A DNA stretch of 64,000 bases from Algivirga pacifica (GTDB taxonomy: Bacteria; Bacteroidota; Bacteroidia; Cytophagales; Flammeovirgaceae). The position numbers and the translations under genes were made by a program. The DNA lies in contig NZ_BAABJX010000051.1 of NCBI RefSeq assembly GCF_039543525.1, positions 1 through 64,000 on the forward strand, given 5' to 3'. The notes beneath the pieces were generated by a model. It had not been told where the DNA came from. It made no database searches and saw only the letters and a list, made by a program, of their open reading frames with translations. Shown piece after piece: positions 34,800 through 43,502 of this stretch; position 1 is the stretch's first letter; each line of letters begins with the position of its first letter.

Positions 34800-35379
34800 A
34801 AAATGGTTATGGATAGCTTTTGCGATCATGGTTATTGTTCAAATAGCCGTGCCAGCTCAAATGATACTAAAAAAGGAAGGAATCATTTTTTCGGGAAAGG
34901 TATATAAATTCCGAACGGCACCGGTTGATCCTTATGACCCTTTTAGAGGTAAGTATATCACCTTGAACTTTAGGGATGCAGAGGTACCCGTAAGTGACCC
35001 TACGGTATGGGAACGAGGAATGGAGGTATACCTTACTTTGCAAGAGGATGCTGAAGGATTTGCTATCCCAAAGGATATGACAGCCTATGAGCCAAGTGTT
35101 CCAGAAGACTATATAAAAGCCGAGATTGCCTGGTTTACGCATGATAGCAGTGCGGTGCGTATTCATTATCCTTTCCGTAAATATTTTATGGAAGAAAGTA
35201 AAGCCTTAAAAGCGGAGAAAATGTACCGAGAAAGTAATGCTGGTAAGCATCAGGTCTATGCCTCCGTAGGAATAAAAGAAGGCGATTATGTATTAAAAGG
35301 AGTGATGGTGGATGGGATTCCGATTGAGGAAGCAGTAGAGCAGGTGGAGGATAATACAGCAAAGTCGCCCAATTTTTAA
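34786..35379 (+). CDS. GDYXXLXY-family protein
   Basis: A 197-residue protein with a single N-terminal membrane helix (about 6-26) and an extracytoplasmic domain. The family motif appears as FRGKYITLNF at about 53-62, preceded by the usual DPYDP; the Asp of GDY is replaced by Lys. A second related stretch, GDYVLKGV, is near 166-173. Function is unknown. It overlaps the upstream DUF2157 gene by 14 bp, the arrangement expected for this pair. Confidence 0.75.
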   Translation: MKENKKWLWIAFAIMVIVQIAVPAQMILKKEGIIFSGKVYKFRTAPVDPYDPFRGKYITLNFRDAEVPVSDPTVWERGMEVYLTLQEDAEGFAIPKDMTAYEPSVPEDYIKAEIAWFTHDSSAVRIHYPFRKYFMEESKALKAEKMYRESNAGKHQVYASVGIKEGDYVLKGVMVDGIPIEEAVEQVEDNTAKSPNF

Positions 35380-35415
35380 ATGTACCCTTGCGGATATAAG
35401 GTGAGAAAGGTTTAT

Positions 35416-35450
35416 TTATCGGTTATCGGTTATAAACGATAAACAATAAA
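35416..35450. repeat. Degenerate 7-bp array (TTATCGG / CGATAAA units)
   Basis: Five successive heptads TTATCGG, TTATCGG, TTATAAA, CGATAAA, CAATAAA. The same word family, in the opposite sense, appears at 28846-28866, 41385-41412 and 62180-62300. The rest of the 297-bp gap (35451-35676) shows no feature beyond weak complementarity CTTAGC / GCTAAG. Confidence 0.65.
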
Positions 35451-35676
35451 CGCAAAAAGGAAGCCCAAAGAACATTCATTGATCAGCTTTACAAAAGAAA
35501 CTCTGACCAACTAGTAACCCTTTGGACCTCTATAAATAGAAGCGCTTACCCCTTAAAATCTTAGCAACAACTCTAAAACTCTACTCTCGCTAAGTCTTAG
35601 GTGCAAAGCCTTCCATATTGTACTTAGATAACACACTTGTATTAATCAATGTTCCCTAATATTAACTTTTTTCCTA

Positions 35677-35913
35677 ATGACTATGGACAGATTTGCTTTA
35701 CAAGAGCGGTTGAGGGTTTTAGCCGTTCCATTTACACACTACTCCCTTCAGGGAGAGCTTATACCGGATGCAATTATTCTAACCAAGGATAAGGGCTATT
35801 GGAAAGTTTTTTACTTGGATGAAAAAGGACATAAGCACGATGAGCAGCAGTTTTCGACAGAAGCGGCAGCTTGTGCGTATATTCATCATTACTTTCTGCA
35901 GGAGACATATTAG
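35677..35913 (+). CDS. Hypothetical protein, 78 aa
   Basis: A small protein I cannot assign with certainty. Its pattern (FALQERLRVLAVPFTHYSLQGELIPDAIIL, then KGYWKVFYLDEKGHK and a final EAAACAYIHHYFLQ) resembles small single-domain proteins often found with polymorphic-toxin immunity genes, but it is not beside a toxin here. There is no signal or membrane segment. It stands alone, about 300 bp after the GDYXXLXY gene, and is followed by two GC-rich hairpin words. ATG 35677 is used; ATG 35683 is an alternative. Confidence 0.55.
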   Translation: MTMDRFALQERLRVLAVPFTHYSLQGELIPDAIILTKDKGYWKVFYLDEKGHKHDEQQFSTEAAACAYIHHYFLQETY

Positions 35914-35926
35914 TTGTTTTATGACT

Positions 35927-35978
35927 GGAGGCTGGAGCCTCCAAAATGCTTTTAGGTCGTAGCGAGGACGCTACGACC
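35927..35978. repeat. Two hairpin words: GGAGGCT and GGTCGTAGCG stems
   Basis: GGAGGCT-GG-AGCCTCC (35927-35942, 7-bp stem) and a 10-bp stem GGTCGTAGCG with loop AGGA (35955-35978), 14 bp after the upstream stop. The second belongs to the dispersed GTCGTAGCG family. A TTTTTACC-type 7-bp run follows (35984-36001). Confidence 0.75.
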
Positions 35979-36031
35979 AGTTACTTTTTACCTCTTACCT
36001 CCAAATAGTTCCTTTCCTTTTCTATAATCCA

Positions 36032-36047
36032 TGTGATCACAGTCACA
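36032..36047 (+). promoter_or_regulatory. CRP/FNR-like operator upstream of CoA-disulfide reductase
   Basis: TGTGA-TCACAG-TCACA is an exact match to the TGTGA-N6-TCACA consensus of Crp/Fnr-family regulators; the half-sites extend to ATGTGA and TCACAT. It lies 97 bp before the ATG at 36145, a workable distance for an activator. Which regulator binds is unknown. Confidence 0.55.
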
Positions 36048-36144
36048 TTCTGTTCTGCTACAATCCTGCATCTTTGCAGTGTAGCAATTGAACAAATAGT
36101 CACATCTGTATAAACTGGAACAGATAAACACTAGAATTAGCATT

Positions 36145-37818
36145 ATGAATAAAGAAAGAATCATTATTGTCGGTGGACTTTCTGCAGGCCCATCAGCTGC
36201 TGCTAAAGCAAGAAGAACTAACGAACAAGCTGAAATTATCCTTTTTGAAAAAACTGAGAACATTAGTTATGCGACTTGTGGTATCCCATACGCTATGGGA
36301 GGAAAAATACAATCAAGAGATAAACTAATGGTGGTAAAGCCGGAGTTGTTAGAGACTCGCTTTGGTATTGATGTACACCTTAATGAGCCGGTAACGGATA
36401 TTGATCCGGATGCTCATGTAGTTTATACCCCAAAAGATGTTTATTCTTATGATAAATTAGTTTTTGCAACAGGAGGTAGAGCGGTGAAGCCACCGATTGA
36501 AAACCTGGATGCTTCCGATAAATGGGCGTATGCCAAAACTATTGAGGATTTTGACCAAGTAATGAACAGTGGTATCCTGGATACGGCTAAGCATATTACG
36601 ATCGTAGGTGCTGGGCTGATAGGCTTGGAAACGGCTGAGAACCTGGTAGCAAAAGGATTGAAGGTGACTGTCGTAGAGTTGGCGCCACAAATCCTAACGC
36701 CTTGGGACGAGAAATTTGCTCGCATGACAGCTGAGGTACTGAAAGAAAATGGTATTGAGCTTCGTCTGGGAGTAGCAGTGAAGTCGATGGATCCAGCGAC
36801 CAATGTGTTGACCTTAACAGATGGTTCTACCATGACGACTGATTATACCTTGATTGGTATCAGTGTAAAGCCAAATACGGAGATGCTGACGGCTAAAGGA
36901 GCAGAGCATATCGGAAATGGTGCGTTGGTAGTGAATGAGAAAATGGAGACTTCCTTGCCTGATATTTATGCAGCCGGTGACTGTGCTGCCATTCCAAACG
37001 TAGTAACCAAGGAAACGGCTTGGTTCCCAATGGGAACACACTCCAATAAAGGTGGCCGTGCTGCCGGAGCAAATGCTGCCGGAGGAAATGAGACCTTCGA
37101 TGGTGGGTATGGAACGGCAATTATGCAAGCCTTTAATTATACGATTGCCCGTACTGGATTAGGTACGAAGCAAATGGATAGAGAGGGGATTGCTTATGCC
37201 TCGACCTTTATCATTGCAGGAACAACACCGGGATTCTATCCCGACCAAAAAGATATCTTTATAGAGATTTATTATAATCCTGAAACGGGGCAACTACTGG
37301 GAGCAGAGTTGTTTGGTGAAAGAGGAGTCGATAAAAGGGTGGATGTTCTGGCGACAGCGATCTATGCGAAGTTGACGATTGATGATTTGCCTCGTCTGGA
37401 CTTGGCTTATGCACCTCCATTCTCTCCGGCGAAAGACCCCGTGGTGGTCGCAGGATATGTCGCTGGCAATAGCATGAACAATGGCTATGAGGAGTGGAAT
37501 GTCGCTCAAGCGGAGGCTTATTTTACGGCAGAAGAAAATAAAGACTATGTGATTCTGGATGTTCGTAATCCTAAGGAGCTGGAAATGCAAGGTATGGTAG
37601 AAGGAGCGATCAATATTCCATTGGATCAGTTGAGAGACCGTTTGGATGAGCTGGATTCTTCTAAAGAGACTTTTGTGTACTGTGCAAAAGGGCTTAGAGG
37701 ATACCTGGCAACCAGAATACTGGAGCACAATGGCTTCTCTACGCTACGTAACATCGCCGGTGGATTTACTGCCTGGAAAAAAATCGTAGGGAAAGTAGCC
37801 GTACTTTCTGAGGACTAA
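36145..37818 (+). CDS. CoA-disulfide reductase with C-terminal rhodanese domain
   Basis: A 557-residue FAD/NAD(P)H-dependent pyridine nucleotide-disulfide oxidoreductase fused to a rhodanese. N-terminal FAD fold IIIVGGLSAGPSAAAKA, then the single redox Cys of CoADR in SYATCGIPYAMGG (Cys45), NAD(P)H fold ITIVGAGLIGLETAENL near 152, and DIYAAGDCA near 270. The rhodanese domain spans about 463-555 with active-site Cys513 in FVYCAKGLRG. Such fusions reduce CoA disulfide, persulfides or polysulfide and may join sulfur metabolism to CoA redox balance. Preceded by a perfect Crp/Fnr-type palindrome and followed by an intrinsic terminator, so it is a single-gene unit. NADH oxidase-like activity is an alternative, but the lone Cys and rhodanese favour CoADR. 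Confidence 0.9.
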   Translation: MNKERIIIVGGLSAGPSAAAKARRTNEQAEIILFEKTENISYATCGIPYAMGGKIQSRDKLMVVKPELLETRFGIDVHLNEPVTDIDPDAHVVYTPKDVYSYDKLVFATGGRAVKPPIENLDASDKWAYAKTIEDFDQVMNSGILDTAKHITIVGAGLIGLETAENLVAKGLKVTVVELAPQILTPWDEKFARMTAEVLKENGIELRLGVAVKSMDPATNVLTLTDGSTMTTDYTLIGISVKPNTEMLTAKGAEHIGNGALVVNEKMETSLPDIYAAGDCAAIPNVVTKETAWFPMGTHSNKGGRAAGANAAGGNETFDGGYGTAIMQAFNYTIARTGLGTKQMDREGIAYASTFIIAGTTPGFYPDQKDIFIEIYYNPETGQLLGAELFGERGVDKRVDVLATAIYAKLTIDDLPRLDLAYAPPFSPAKDPVVVAGYVAGNSMNNGYEEWNVAQAEAYFTAEENKDYVILDVRNPKELEMQGMVEGAINIPLDQLRDRLDELDSSKETFVYCAKGLRGYLATRILEHNGFSTLRNIAGGFTAWKKIVGKVAVLSED

Positions 37819-37843
37819 GAAAGAGTGATATGTAATAGTTTTG

Positions 37844-37877
37844 AGGTTCGTTGCCTATGGGTGACGAACCTTTTTTC
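37844..37877 (+). terminator. Intrinsic terminator after CoA-disulfide reductase
   Basis: AGGTTCGT (37844-37851) pairs with ACGAACCT (37864-37871), 12-nt loop, followed by TTTTTC. It lies 25 bp past the stop codon. Confidence 0.8.
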
Positions 37878-37956
37878 ATTACATTTGATGAAATTTATAG
37901 GATATATTTTAGAAGTAATCCTGTCGCTGTCTACGGAATTATATGCCGTTTATTGT

Positions 37957-38224
37957 TTATTGTTTAATTAAGGTTGAATAATTAAGCGTCATAAATGCTT
38001 CCCTCAACTCCGCCTAGGATTAAAATCCCAGGCTCTTTTAGAATTGCCACGTTGTGGCGATCTATTATATCAACGTATATTATTTATTAGATAGAAAAAC
38101 AGTAGTATAGATCACCGCGTAGCGGTATTTCTAAAAGAGCCTGGGGTTTTACCACGCATGTAATGCTAGGCGAGGATGGAGATAACTATTGTGTCGGTTA
38201 TTTTTCAAACTTAATTAAACAATA
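37957..38224. repeat. Complete terminal-repeat element with exchanged words (E5)
   Basis: Outer arms: TTTAATTAAGGTTGAATAAT (from 37962) against the inverted copy ending TCAAACTTAATTAAAC (38205-38220). Inner arms share CCAGGCTCTTTTAGAA and GATCTAT, but the words between differ: GCCAC-GTT-GTGGC at 38046-38058 on the left, ACCGC-GTA-GCGGT at 38114-38126 on the right. The remaining sequence to 38295 includes a 13/14 match to CATTACATGGCGTC at 38228-38241. Confidence 0.8.
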
Positions 38225-38295
38225 AGCCATTACATGGCATCTCTAAATATTTATCATTCGACAGTTTCAATCTCAACCATTATACCATATAACCA

Positions 38296-38910
38296 ATGCT
38301 AAACGTACAACTAAGACAAGCTACAAAGGGAGATGTCCATGAAATGATCCCCCTGATTTATAGTTCAGGACCTGATTCCTTTGACTATGTTTTTAAAACA
38401 AATAAGTATGCTGCCCAGGATTTTTTGAAATATGCCTTTGAGAGTGGAAAGGGAGAGTTTGGTTATCGAAATCATTATGCGGTGGAGCAGCGTGGAAAAG
38501 TAATTGGTAGTGCCGCTGTTCTCACGGGAGCAGAGACTGCACAAATGACACAAACTGCTATTTTTCAGATTATATCATTTTACGGGATATGGACAGGCTT
38601 AAAGGTCATGTTAAGAGGTCTTCGTACTGAAACCGTAATCAAACCTCCTAAAGGTGAGGAGCAATTATTGGTACATTTAGGTGTGCATCCTGATCACCGT
38701 GGAAAAGGAGTAGGAGGGTGGATGATTGAGCAGCTATTAAGACGTCTAAAAGTACATCATCCGATTGGCTTGGACGTTTCTGTAGAGAACCCGAGGGCAA
38801 AAGCGCTTTATAGCAGAAAAGGCTTCAAGGTGAAGTATAAGGTAAAATCGCCTTATAAGAATCAATATGGAAAAGTAGCGGATCACGAACGGATGTTCTA
38901 CTCTGCTTAA
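38296..38910 (+). CDS. GNAT-family N-acetyltransferase
   Basis: A 204-residue acetyltransferase. The acetyl-CoA binding motif A is LLVHLGVHPDHRGKGVGGWMIEQLL at about 119-143 (R/Q-x-x-G-x-G/A as HRGKGVG), followed by GLDVSVENPRAKALYSRKGFKVKYK, the usual motif B. The N-terminal 60 residues (IYSSGPDSFDYVFKT, AQDFLKYAF) are typical of a Bacteroidota subfamily. Substrate unknown. It stands alone between two inverted-repeat elements. Confidence 0.88.
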   Translation: MLNVQLRQATKGDVHEMIPLIYSSGPDSFDYVFKTNKYAAQDFLKYAFESGKGEFGYRNHYAVEQRGKVIGSAAVLTGAETAQMTQTAIFQIISFYGIWTGLKVMLRGLRTETVIKPPKGEEQLLVHLGVHPDHRGKGVGGWMIEQLLRRLKVHHPIGLDVSVENPRAKALYSRKGFKVKYKVKSPYKNQYGKVADHERMFYSA

Positions 38911-38912
38911 TC

Positions 38913-39069
38913 GTATTGTTGAATCGTTGAATTTCACCTTCGGTGAGTTGAATTGAGCTTCGCTCGTTGATTCGAGTTGAACTGTTGATTGATCTATATT
39001 GATCCTCATACAACATATCAACTCGAATCAACGAGCGAAGCTCAATTCAACGATTCAACGGTTCAACAA
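38913..39069. repeat. Modular inverted repeat at GNAT / oligopeptidase junction
   Basis: Near-identical to the 30081-30238 element: the left arm carries TCACC-TTC-GGTGA and GAGC-TTC-GCTC, the right arm only GAGC-TTC-GCTC. Linkers GTTGAATCGTTGAATT and GTTGATTCGAGTTGA are conserved. It starts a few bases after the GNAT stop and ends at the convergent gene's stop codon. Confidence 0.85.
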
Positions 39070-41199
39070 CTATTGAAGGCTTTTTACCCCCATATTATAC
39101 CAAGTAAAGGCATAAATGTCAGCATATTCATCGATGATCATATCCGTAGGTTTTCCGGCACCATGTCCGGCCTTGGTATCGATACGAATCAACATAGGGT
39201 TATTGCCCGCATTCTTCGCTTGTAGCTCTGCGGCAAACTTAAAGGAGTGGGCAGGGACTACACGGTCGTCATGGTCTGCAGTAGTAATCATAGTCGCAGG
39301 GTAAGCAATGCCTTCCTTTACGTTATGTACTGGAGAATAACCCAATAGGTACTCAAACATGTCCTTGGAATCATCGGCTGTACCGTAATCAAAAGCCCAT
39401 CCTGCACCAGCAGTGAACTTATGGTAACGTAGCATATCTAGTACGCCTACAGCCGGTAAGGCTACTTTGGCAAGATCAGGGCGCTGTGTCATTACAGCTC
39501 CTACCAATAATCCACCATTGGAACCACCTCTTAAGGCCAGTTTTTCAGAGGAGGTATACCCTTCCTTGATCAAGTACTCGCCGGCAGCAATAAAGTCATT
39601 AAATACATTTTGCTTTTGCATTTTGGTACCGGCTACGTGCCATTTCTCTCCATATTCACCACCTCCTCTAATATTTGGAACAGCATAGATTCCGCCATTT
39701 TCTAGCCACACGGCATTGGAAATACGGAAGCTTGGAAGTAAGCTGATATTGAATCCTCCATATCCGTATAGAATAGTAGGGTTGCTTCCGTCTTTCTTAA
39801 GGCCTTTCTTGTAGGTGATAATCATCGGAACCTTCGTGCCGTCTTTGGAGGTATAGAATACCTGCTCTGACACATAATCTTCAGGATTGAATTGTGCCTT
39901 GGAAGCCATATACTCTTTAGAGGATTTTTCCTCAATATTATATTCGAAGATCGTAGGAGGATAGATATACGAAGTAAAGGTATAGTAAAGAACTTTATCT
40001 TCTTCCTTGGCATAGAATCCGCTGGCCGACCCAAAACCTGGCAATTGGATTTCGTTTTCTTGTTCCCCATCAAGAGAATACTGATATACTTTGGAGACTG
40101 CGTCTACGATATAGTTGGCAAATAGCTTTCCACCGGCAGAGGAAGCACTCAAAACATTCTCTGTTTCAGGGATCACTTCTTTCCAGTGTTCTTGTGTAGG
40201 CTTTTTCGCTTTCACTTTGATCAAGCGTCCGTTTGGTGCTTTGTAATTGGTTTCTATGTACAGGGTGCCTCCCTTGGCATAGACCACTCCGTGATTGTTG
40301 TCAAACCCTTCTACAATAGGAACGATAGGACTATCTTCTTTTTTAAGGTCTTTCAAGTACAGCTCATTGCCAGAGGTCGCCTCTGCGGCAGAGATAATCA
40401 GGTAGTGCCCATCCTCTGTAACGCTTCCACCGATATATCTTCTAGGTATCTTTTCACCACCAAATACCAGCACATCGGTAGACTGAGGTGTACCTAATTT
40501 GTGATACATCAACTTATGGTGCTGTGTCATTCCTGATAAGGCAGAGCCTTCCTTAGGTTTGTCATAGCTGCTATAGAAAAAACCTTCTTTGTCTTTCCAG
40601 GCAATAGCGGTAAACTTAGCATCCTTGATAGGGTCTCCTACCATCTTCTTCGTTTCTGTATCAATCACATAAATGCTTCTCCAGTCCGAGCCTCCTTCTG
40701 AGGTAGAGTAAGCGGCTAACTTACCGTCCTTGGTAAAGCTGATATCAGAAAGGGAAGTGGTGCCATCTTCAGAAAATGCATTAGGATCCAGAAATACTTC
40801 TTCTTTGCTACTACCTTCTTTTTTACGATAGAGAACAAATTGATTTTGAAGGCCATCATTTTTGTAATAGTAAAGCCAATCACCATAACGCGTAGGCGCA
40901 GAGACTTTTTCATAGTTCCATAGCTCCGTCATTCGATCTACGATTTCCTTTTTAAAGGTAATCTGGCTGAGGTATTGATCGGTGACTTCATTTTGTGCTT
41001 TGACCCATGCTGCCGTCTCTTCTGATCGGTCATCTTCCAGCCAACGGTAGGGGTCTTGTACTTCCGTACCAAAGTAGGTGTCTGTAATCATTTCTTTTTT
41101 ACTTTCGGGATAATCCAGTTTTTTCTGTTGCTCTCCTGAACAGGAGAATACGCCTGTCGTCAGTAATATACCTATACAGGGTTTCCAAAGCTTTAGCAT
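39070..41199 (-). CDS. Prolyl oligopeptidase (S9A), lipoprotein
   Basis: A 709-residue serine peptidase with a lipoprotein signal (lipobox VFSC, Cys20). The N-terminal half is the seven-bladed propeller that gates access to the active site, starting with the family segment GTEVQDPYRWLEDDRSEETAAWVKAQN. The C-terminal alpha/beta-hydrolase domain has the nucleophile in RGGSNGGLLVG (Ser near 562), Asp in ADHDDRVVP (near 644) and His in KAGHGAGKP (near 681). It cuts short peptides after proline in the periplasm or at the surface. Length matches family norms, with no truncation. It converges on the GNAT gene. Confidence 0.93.
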   Translation of the reverse strand: MLKLWKPCIGILLTTGVFSCSGEQQKKLDYPESKKEMITDTYFGTEVQDPYRWLEDDRSEETAAWVKAQNEVTDQYLSQITFKKEIVDRMTELWNYEKVSAPTRYGDWLYYYKNDGLQNQFVLYRKKEGSSKEEVFLDPNAFSEDGTTSLSDISFTKDGKLAAYSTSEGGSDWRSIYVIDTETKKMVGDPIKDAKFTAIAWKDKEGFFYSSYDKPKEGSALSGMTQHHKLMYHKLGTPQSTDVLVFGGEKIPRRYIGGSVTEDGHYLIISAAEATSGNELYLKDLKKEDSPIVPIVEGFDNNHGVVYAKGGTLYIETNYKAPNGRLIKVKAKKPTQEHWKEVIPETENVLSASSAGGKLFANYIVDAVSKVYQYSLDGEQENEIQLPGFGSASGFYAKEEDKVLYYTFTSYIYPPTIFEYNIEEKSSKEYMASKAQFNPEDYVSEQVFYTSKDGTKVPMIITYKKGLKKDGSNPTILYGYGGFNISLLPSFRISNAVWLENGGIYAVPNIRGGGEYGEKWHVAGTKMQKQNVFNDFIAAGEYLIKEGYTSSEKLALRGGSNGGLLVGAVMTQRPDLAKVALPAVGVLDMLRYHKFTAGAGWAFDYGTADDSKDMFEYLLGYSPVHNVKEGIAYPATMITTADHDDRVVPAHSFKFAAELQAKNAGNNPMLIRIDTKAGHGAGKPTDMIIDEYADIYAFTWYNMGVKSLQ

Positions 41200-41326
41200 G
41201 ATAGATATGGTTTAAGTTATTATTATTTCTTGTTAAGGTACTAAAAAGTTTAATGGGAAGGTATTACTAGTGAACTGAACGCCAAGTAAACTTATAGTTA
41301 AGTGCTAATTTTAAGGGGTTTAAGGA

Positions 41327-41412
41327 GGAAGGATAAAGGATTATTATCCATAGGATCCTATTCCTTTATCCTTTCTCCATTTGGATAACCGATAACCGGT
41401 AACAAACGATAG
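41327..41412. repeat. 7-bp-period repeats and hairpin in divergent gap
   Basis: AAGGATAAAGGA (41329-41340) pairs with TCCTTTATCCTT further on (12-bp stem ending near 41375), built of GGATAAA-type heptads. GATAACC, GATAACC, GGTAACA, AACGATA follow at 41385-41412. The rest of the 303-bp gap between the oligopeptidase and the next gene has nothing recognised. Confidence 0.6.
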
Positions 41413-41502
41413 TTTTCTGCCGTTCAGGGCATTGGGTACAGTGTTCAGCTATATTTTTTGTTTTCTGATTGAATTTCTTGTCAATTGAAAAAAACAACTA
41501 AA

Positions 41503-41973
41503 ATGAACATGAAGAGAATATTAAGATTGATTACAGCATTGACACTTTTTATGGCTACTATCGCTTGTGATGTGTCGAAAAATACCCAACAAACAGATCA
41601 GGTGTTGTTGAAGGGTACCTGGAAATTGGTGAGCAATACTATCATCCAAGGAGAAGAGGTAAAAGTACATTCACTAGAAGACAATGAGATGATCAAGATG
41701 TTTAACGAGGATCATTTTGCTTTCTTTAATCATAGTAAAGGGCATATTCCTGACAGTGTACGCTTTTTTACGGCAGGATCGGGGCCTTATACGTTGAAGG
41801 GGAATACCTACGAAGAGAAATTAGACTATTGTTCTGCTAAAAGCTGGGAAGGGCTAAGCTTTACTTTTCAGATGGAAGTAAAAGGCGATACGTTGATTCA
41901 ATCAGGAGAGGAAGTGGTAGAGGAGGAAGGTATAAATCGAAAGATCATTGAGAAGTATGTGAGGGTTCATTAA
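41503..41973 (+). CDS. Lipocalin-like lipoprotein
   Basis: A 156-residue secreted protein starting at ATG 41503; the frame is open from a TTG at 41485 but that adds only basic residues. Lipobox MATIAC gives a lipidated Cys near residue 22. The mature protein begins LLKGTWKLVSNT, the G-x-W of lipocalin-like barrels, followed by alternating strands. Similar small Bacteroidota proteins are called lipocalin-like; the ligand is unknown. It may be transcribed with the DUF975 gene 105 bp downstream. Confidence 0.6.
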   Translation: MNMKRILRLITALTLFMATIACDVSKNTQQTDQVLLKGTWKLVSNTIIQGEEVKVHSLEDNEMIKMFNEDHFAFFNHSKGHIPDSVRFFTAGSGPYTLKGNTYEEKLDYCSAKSWEGLSFTFQMEVKGDTLIQSGEEVVEEEGINRKIIEKYVRVH

Positions 41974-42078
41974 GGGATTGACTTTTGTCATTGCATGAGA
42001 TTATTCTTAGGAAAAATTGTATATTGAATGATGAGAATTTAATAATCATATCCATTTTTTCATTTAATACTTTTGACT

Positions 42079-42762
42079 ATGAGCACATTAAAAATGCTAC
42101 TTTCACAAACTTTGAGTTCTTTATCAGGAAACTGGTTGAAGGCAATTGGAATGCTACTATTGGCAGGAATGCTGTATATGGTCTCAGCGATGACAATTAT
42201 TGGTCCTTTATTCATTATAGGAGCGATTTATCTAGGAATGTCAGATTTTTTCCTAACCCTAGCCAGAGGTAAAGAGGCTAGTGTTTCTCAACTGTTTAAT
42301 GGGTTTAACCAATTTGGTAAGGCTTTAGGTGTCACCCTTATTATGATTATGGTAATTATGGTAGGAATGGTCCTGTTTTTCATTCCTGGAATCATTGCAG
42401 CTTTGGCATTCTCTCAAGTATACTTTGTGATGCTGGACAAACCAGAGTTGGGCGTAATGGATACCTTGAAGGAAAGTCACGAGATCATGAAAGGGAAAAA
42501 ACGCAAGCTTTTCCTTTATGCCTTCCTGGGGTATATTGCTTTGTATGCGGTGCTTCTACCATTTAACCTTATCCTGTTGGATCAGGAGGCGGTACAGCAG
42601 CAGATGATGAACGGAGATATTATTGGAGGTTATATGGCTATGGGACCTTACATGGCGTTCAGTATGCTAGTAGGCTTACTGTTTGGCCCATTTGCATATG
42701 CTTTCTTGGCGAATTTCTACGTGCGTGTGGTAGGAGGAGAGCAGGAGGAAGTTTTGATTTAA
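42079..42762 (+). CDS. DUF975-family integral membrane protein
   Basis: A 227-residue protein with about five hydrophobic helices (LLLAGMLYMVSAMTII, GVTLIMIMVIMVGMVLFFIPGIIAALAF and others) and the loop DTLKESHEIMKGKKRKLF typical of DUF975 proteins. Function unknown. The start is ATG 42079 (MSTLKML); an upstream in-frame TTG at 42073 adds two residues. Its stop codon TAA is joined directly to an AATGAAG heptad array that doubles as terminator. Confidence 0.72.
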   Translation: MSTLKMLLSQTLSSLSGNWLKAIGMLLLAGMLYMVSAMTIIGPLFIIGAIYLGMSDFFLTLARGKEASVSQLFNGFNQFGKALGVTLIMIMVIMVGMVLFFIPGIIAALAFSQVYFVMLDKPELGVMDTLKESHEIMKGKKRKLFLYAFLGYIALYAVLLPFNLILLDQEAVQQQMMNGDIIGGYMAMGPYMAFSMLVGLLFGPFAYAFLANFYVRVVGGEQEEVLI

Positions 42763-42816
42763 TGAAGAATGAAGAATGAAGAATGAAGAATGAAGAATCG
42801 TCCTTCATTCTTCATT
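42761..42816. terminator. AATGAAG heptad array forming a terminator hairpin
   Basis: Five copies of AATGAAG (42761-42795) plus AAT. AATGAAGAATGAA (42782-42794) pairs perfectly with TTCATTCTTCATT (42804-42816), which is followed by TTTG. The first unit overlaps the TAA stop of the DUF975 gene. It lies between convergent genes. Confidence 0.75.
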
Positions 42817-42860
42817 TTTGTTTGGGAGACATAAATACTATCAATGTATTTCCCTTCTAA

Positions 42861-43502
42861 CTACCCTTTTTTATACAAAAAATATGAATAGATCATGGGG
42901 ATAAAACTAATGATTAAAGTAAGTCCAAGAAATATAGTAAAACGAGTTTGCTTGTCTTGAATCAGTAAGCAACTCACAAAAATCAATAAACCTCCTATAA
43001 ACCATATTCTGCCTCCTAGGGCATGGGTTTTCTTCCAAACTTCTTCGCTCTCCAGTGTCCAGGGGGTTCGTATGCCAATAAAGTAATTGTGACGAATGGT
43101 CTTCATATAGTTGCCCATTCCTACAAATAGTAGTCCGATTAGAGCCAATAAACCTCCGTCATTCATTTCTTGCTTTTGGGATGCGATAAGAATGAATATT
43201 GCCAATGCTGAGAAAAACAAGCCCATCAATACACGGAGCTGATAATACTTTCCACCCATGTTATTGACTTTTCGTTTTGGATCTATTTTAGGAACTACCC
43301 AGAGTAATAGATACATAAAGGGATTGAGTAATAGTACCAGTCCTGCCAAGGTCATTTTGCTTCCCCACCGATCAATCTCTCCAGATATATTCCAATGCAA
43401 AGGCACTTTTTCTGGCAGTTTTTCCCAAATAACCAATAAATATACCAATGGTATAAGTGCTATGATAATGAGTGGTAGCTCTTTCTTGATAAAATGTTTC
43501 AT
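42861..43502 (-). CDS. SdpI-family membrane protein
   Basis: A 213-residue membrane protein when started at ATG 43500-43502 (MKHFIKKELP). It has the SdpI/DUF1648 pattern: a first helix, the segment LPEKVPLHWNISGEIDRWGSK, then five further helices with RHNYFIGIRTPWTLESEEVWKKTH in the loop. In Bacillus SdpI gives immunity to the SdpC killing factor and sequesters SdpR at the membrane. Here it overlaps sdpR by 4 bp (ATGA), so the pair is translationally coupled. No SdpC-like toxin gene is nearby, so in this organism it may sense other peptides or envelope stress. The in-frame upstream codons to 43532 lie within sdpR. Confidence 0.85.
   Translation of the reverse strand: MKHFIKKELPLIIIALIPLVYLLVIWEKLPEKVPLHWNISGEIDRWGSKMTLAGLVLLLNPFMYLLLWVVPKIDPKRKVNNMGGKYYQLRVLMGLFFSALAIFILIASQKQEMNDGGLLALIGLLFVGMGNYMKTIRHNYFIGIRTPWTLESEEVWKKTHALGGRIWFIGGLLIFVSCLLIQDKQTRFTIFLGLTLIISFIPMIYSYFLYKKG

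Noticed and set aside
38989..39225. Plus-strand frame starting in the repeat
   Set aside because: Begins in the inverted repeat and continues antisense to the oligopeptidase gene; shares repeat-derived peptide with 30170.
41985..42272. Plus-strand 95-codon frame before the DUF975 gene
   Set aside because: It overlaps the well-supported DUF975 gene in another frame and has no recognisable features.
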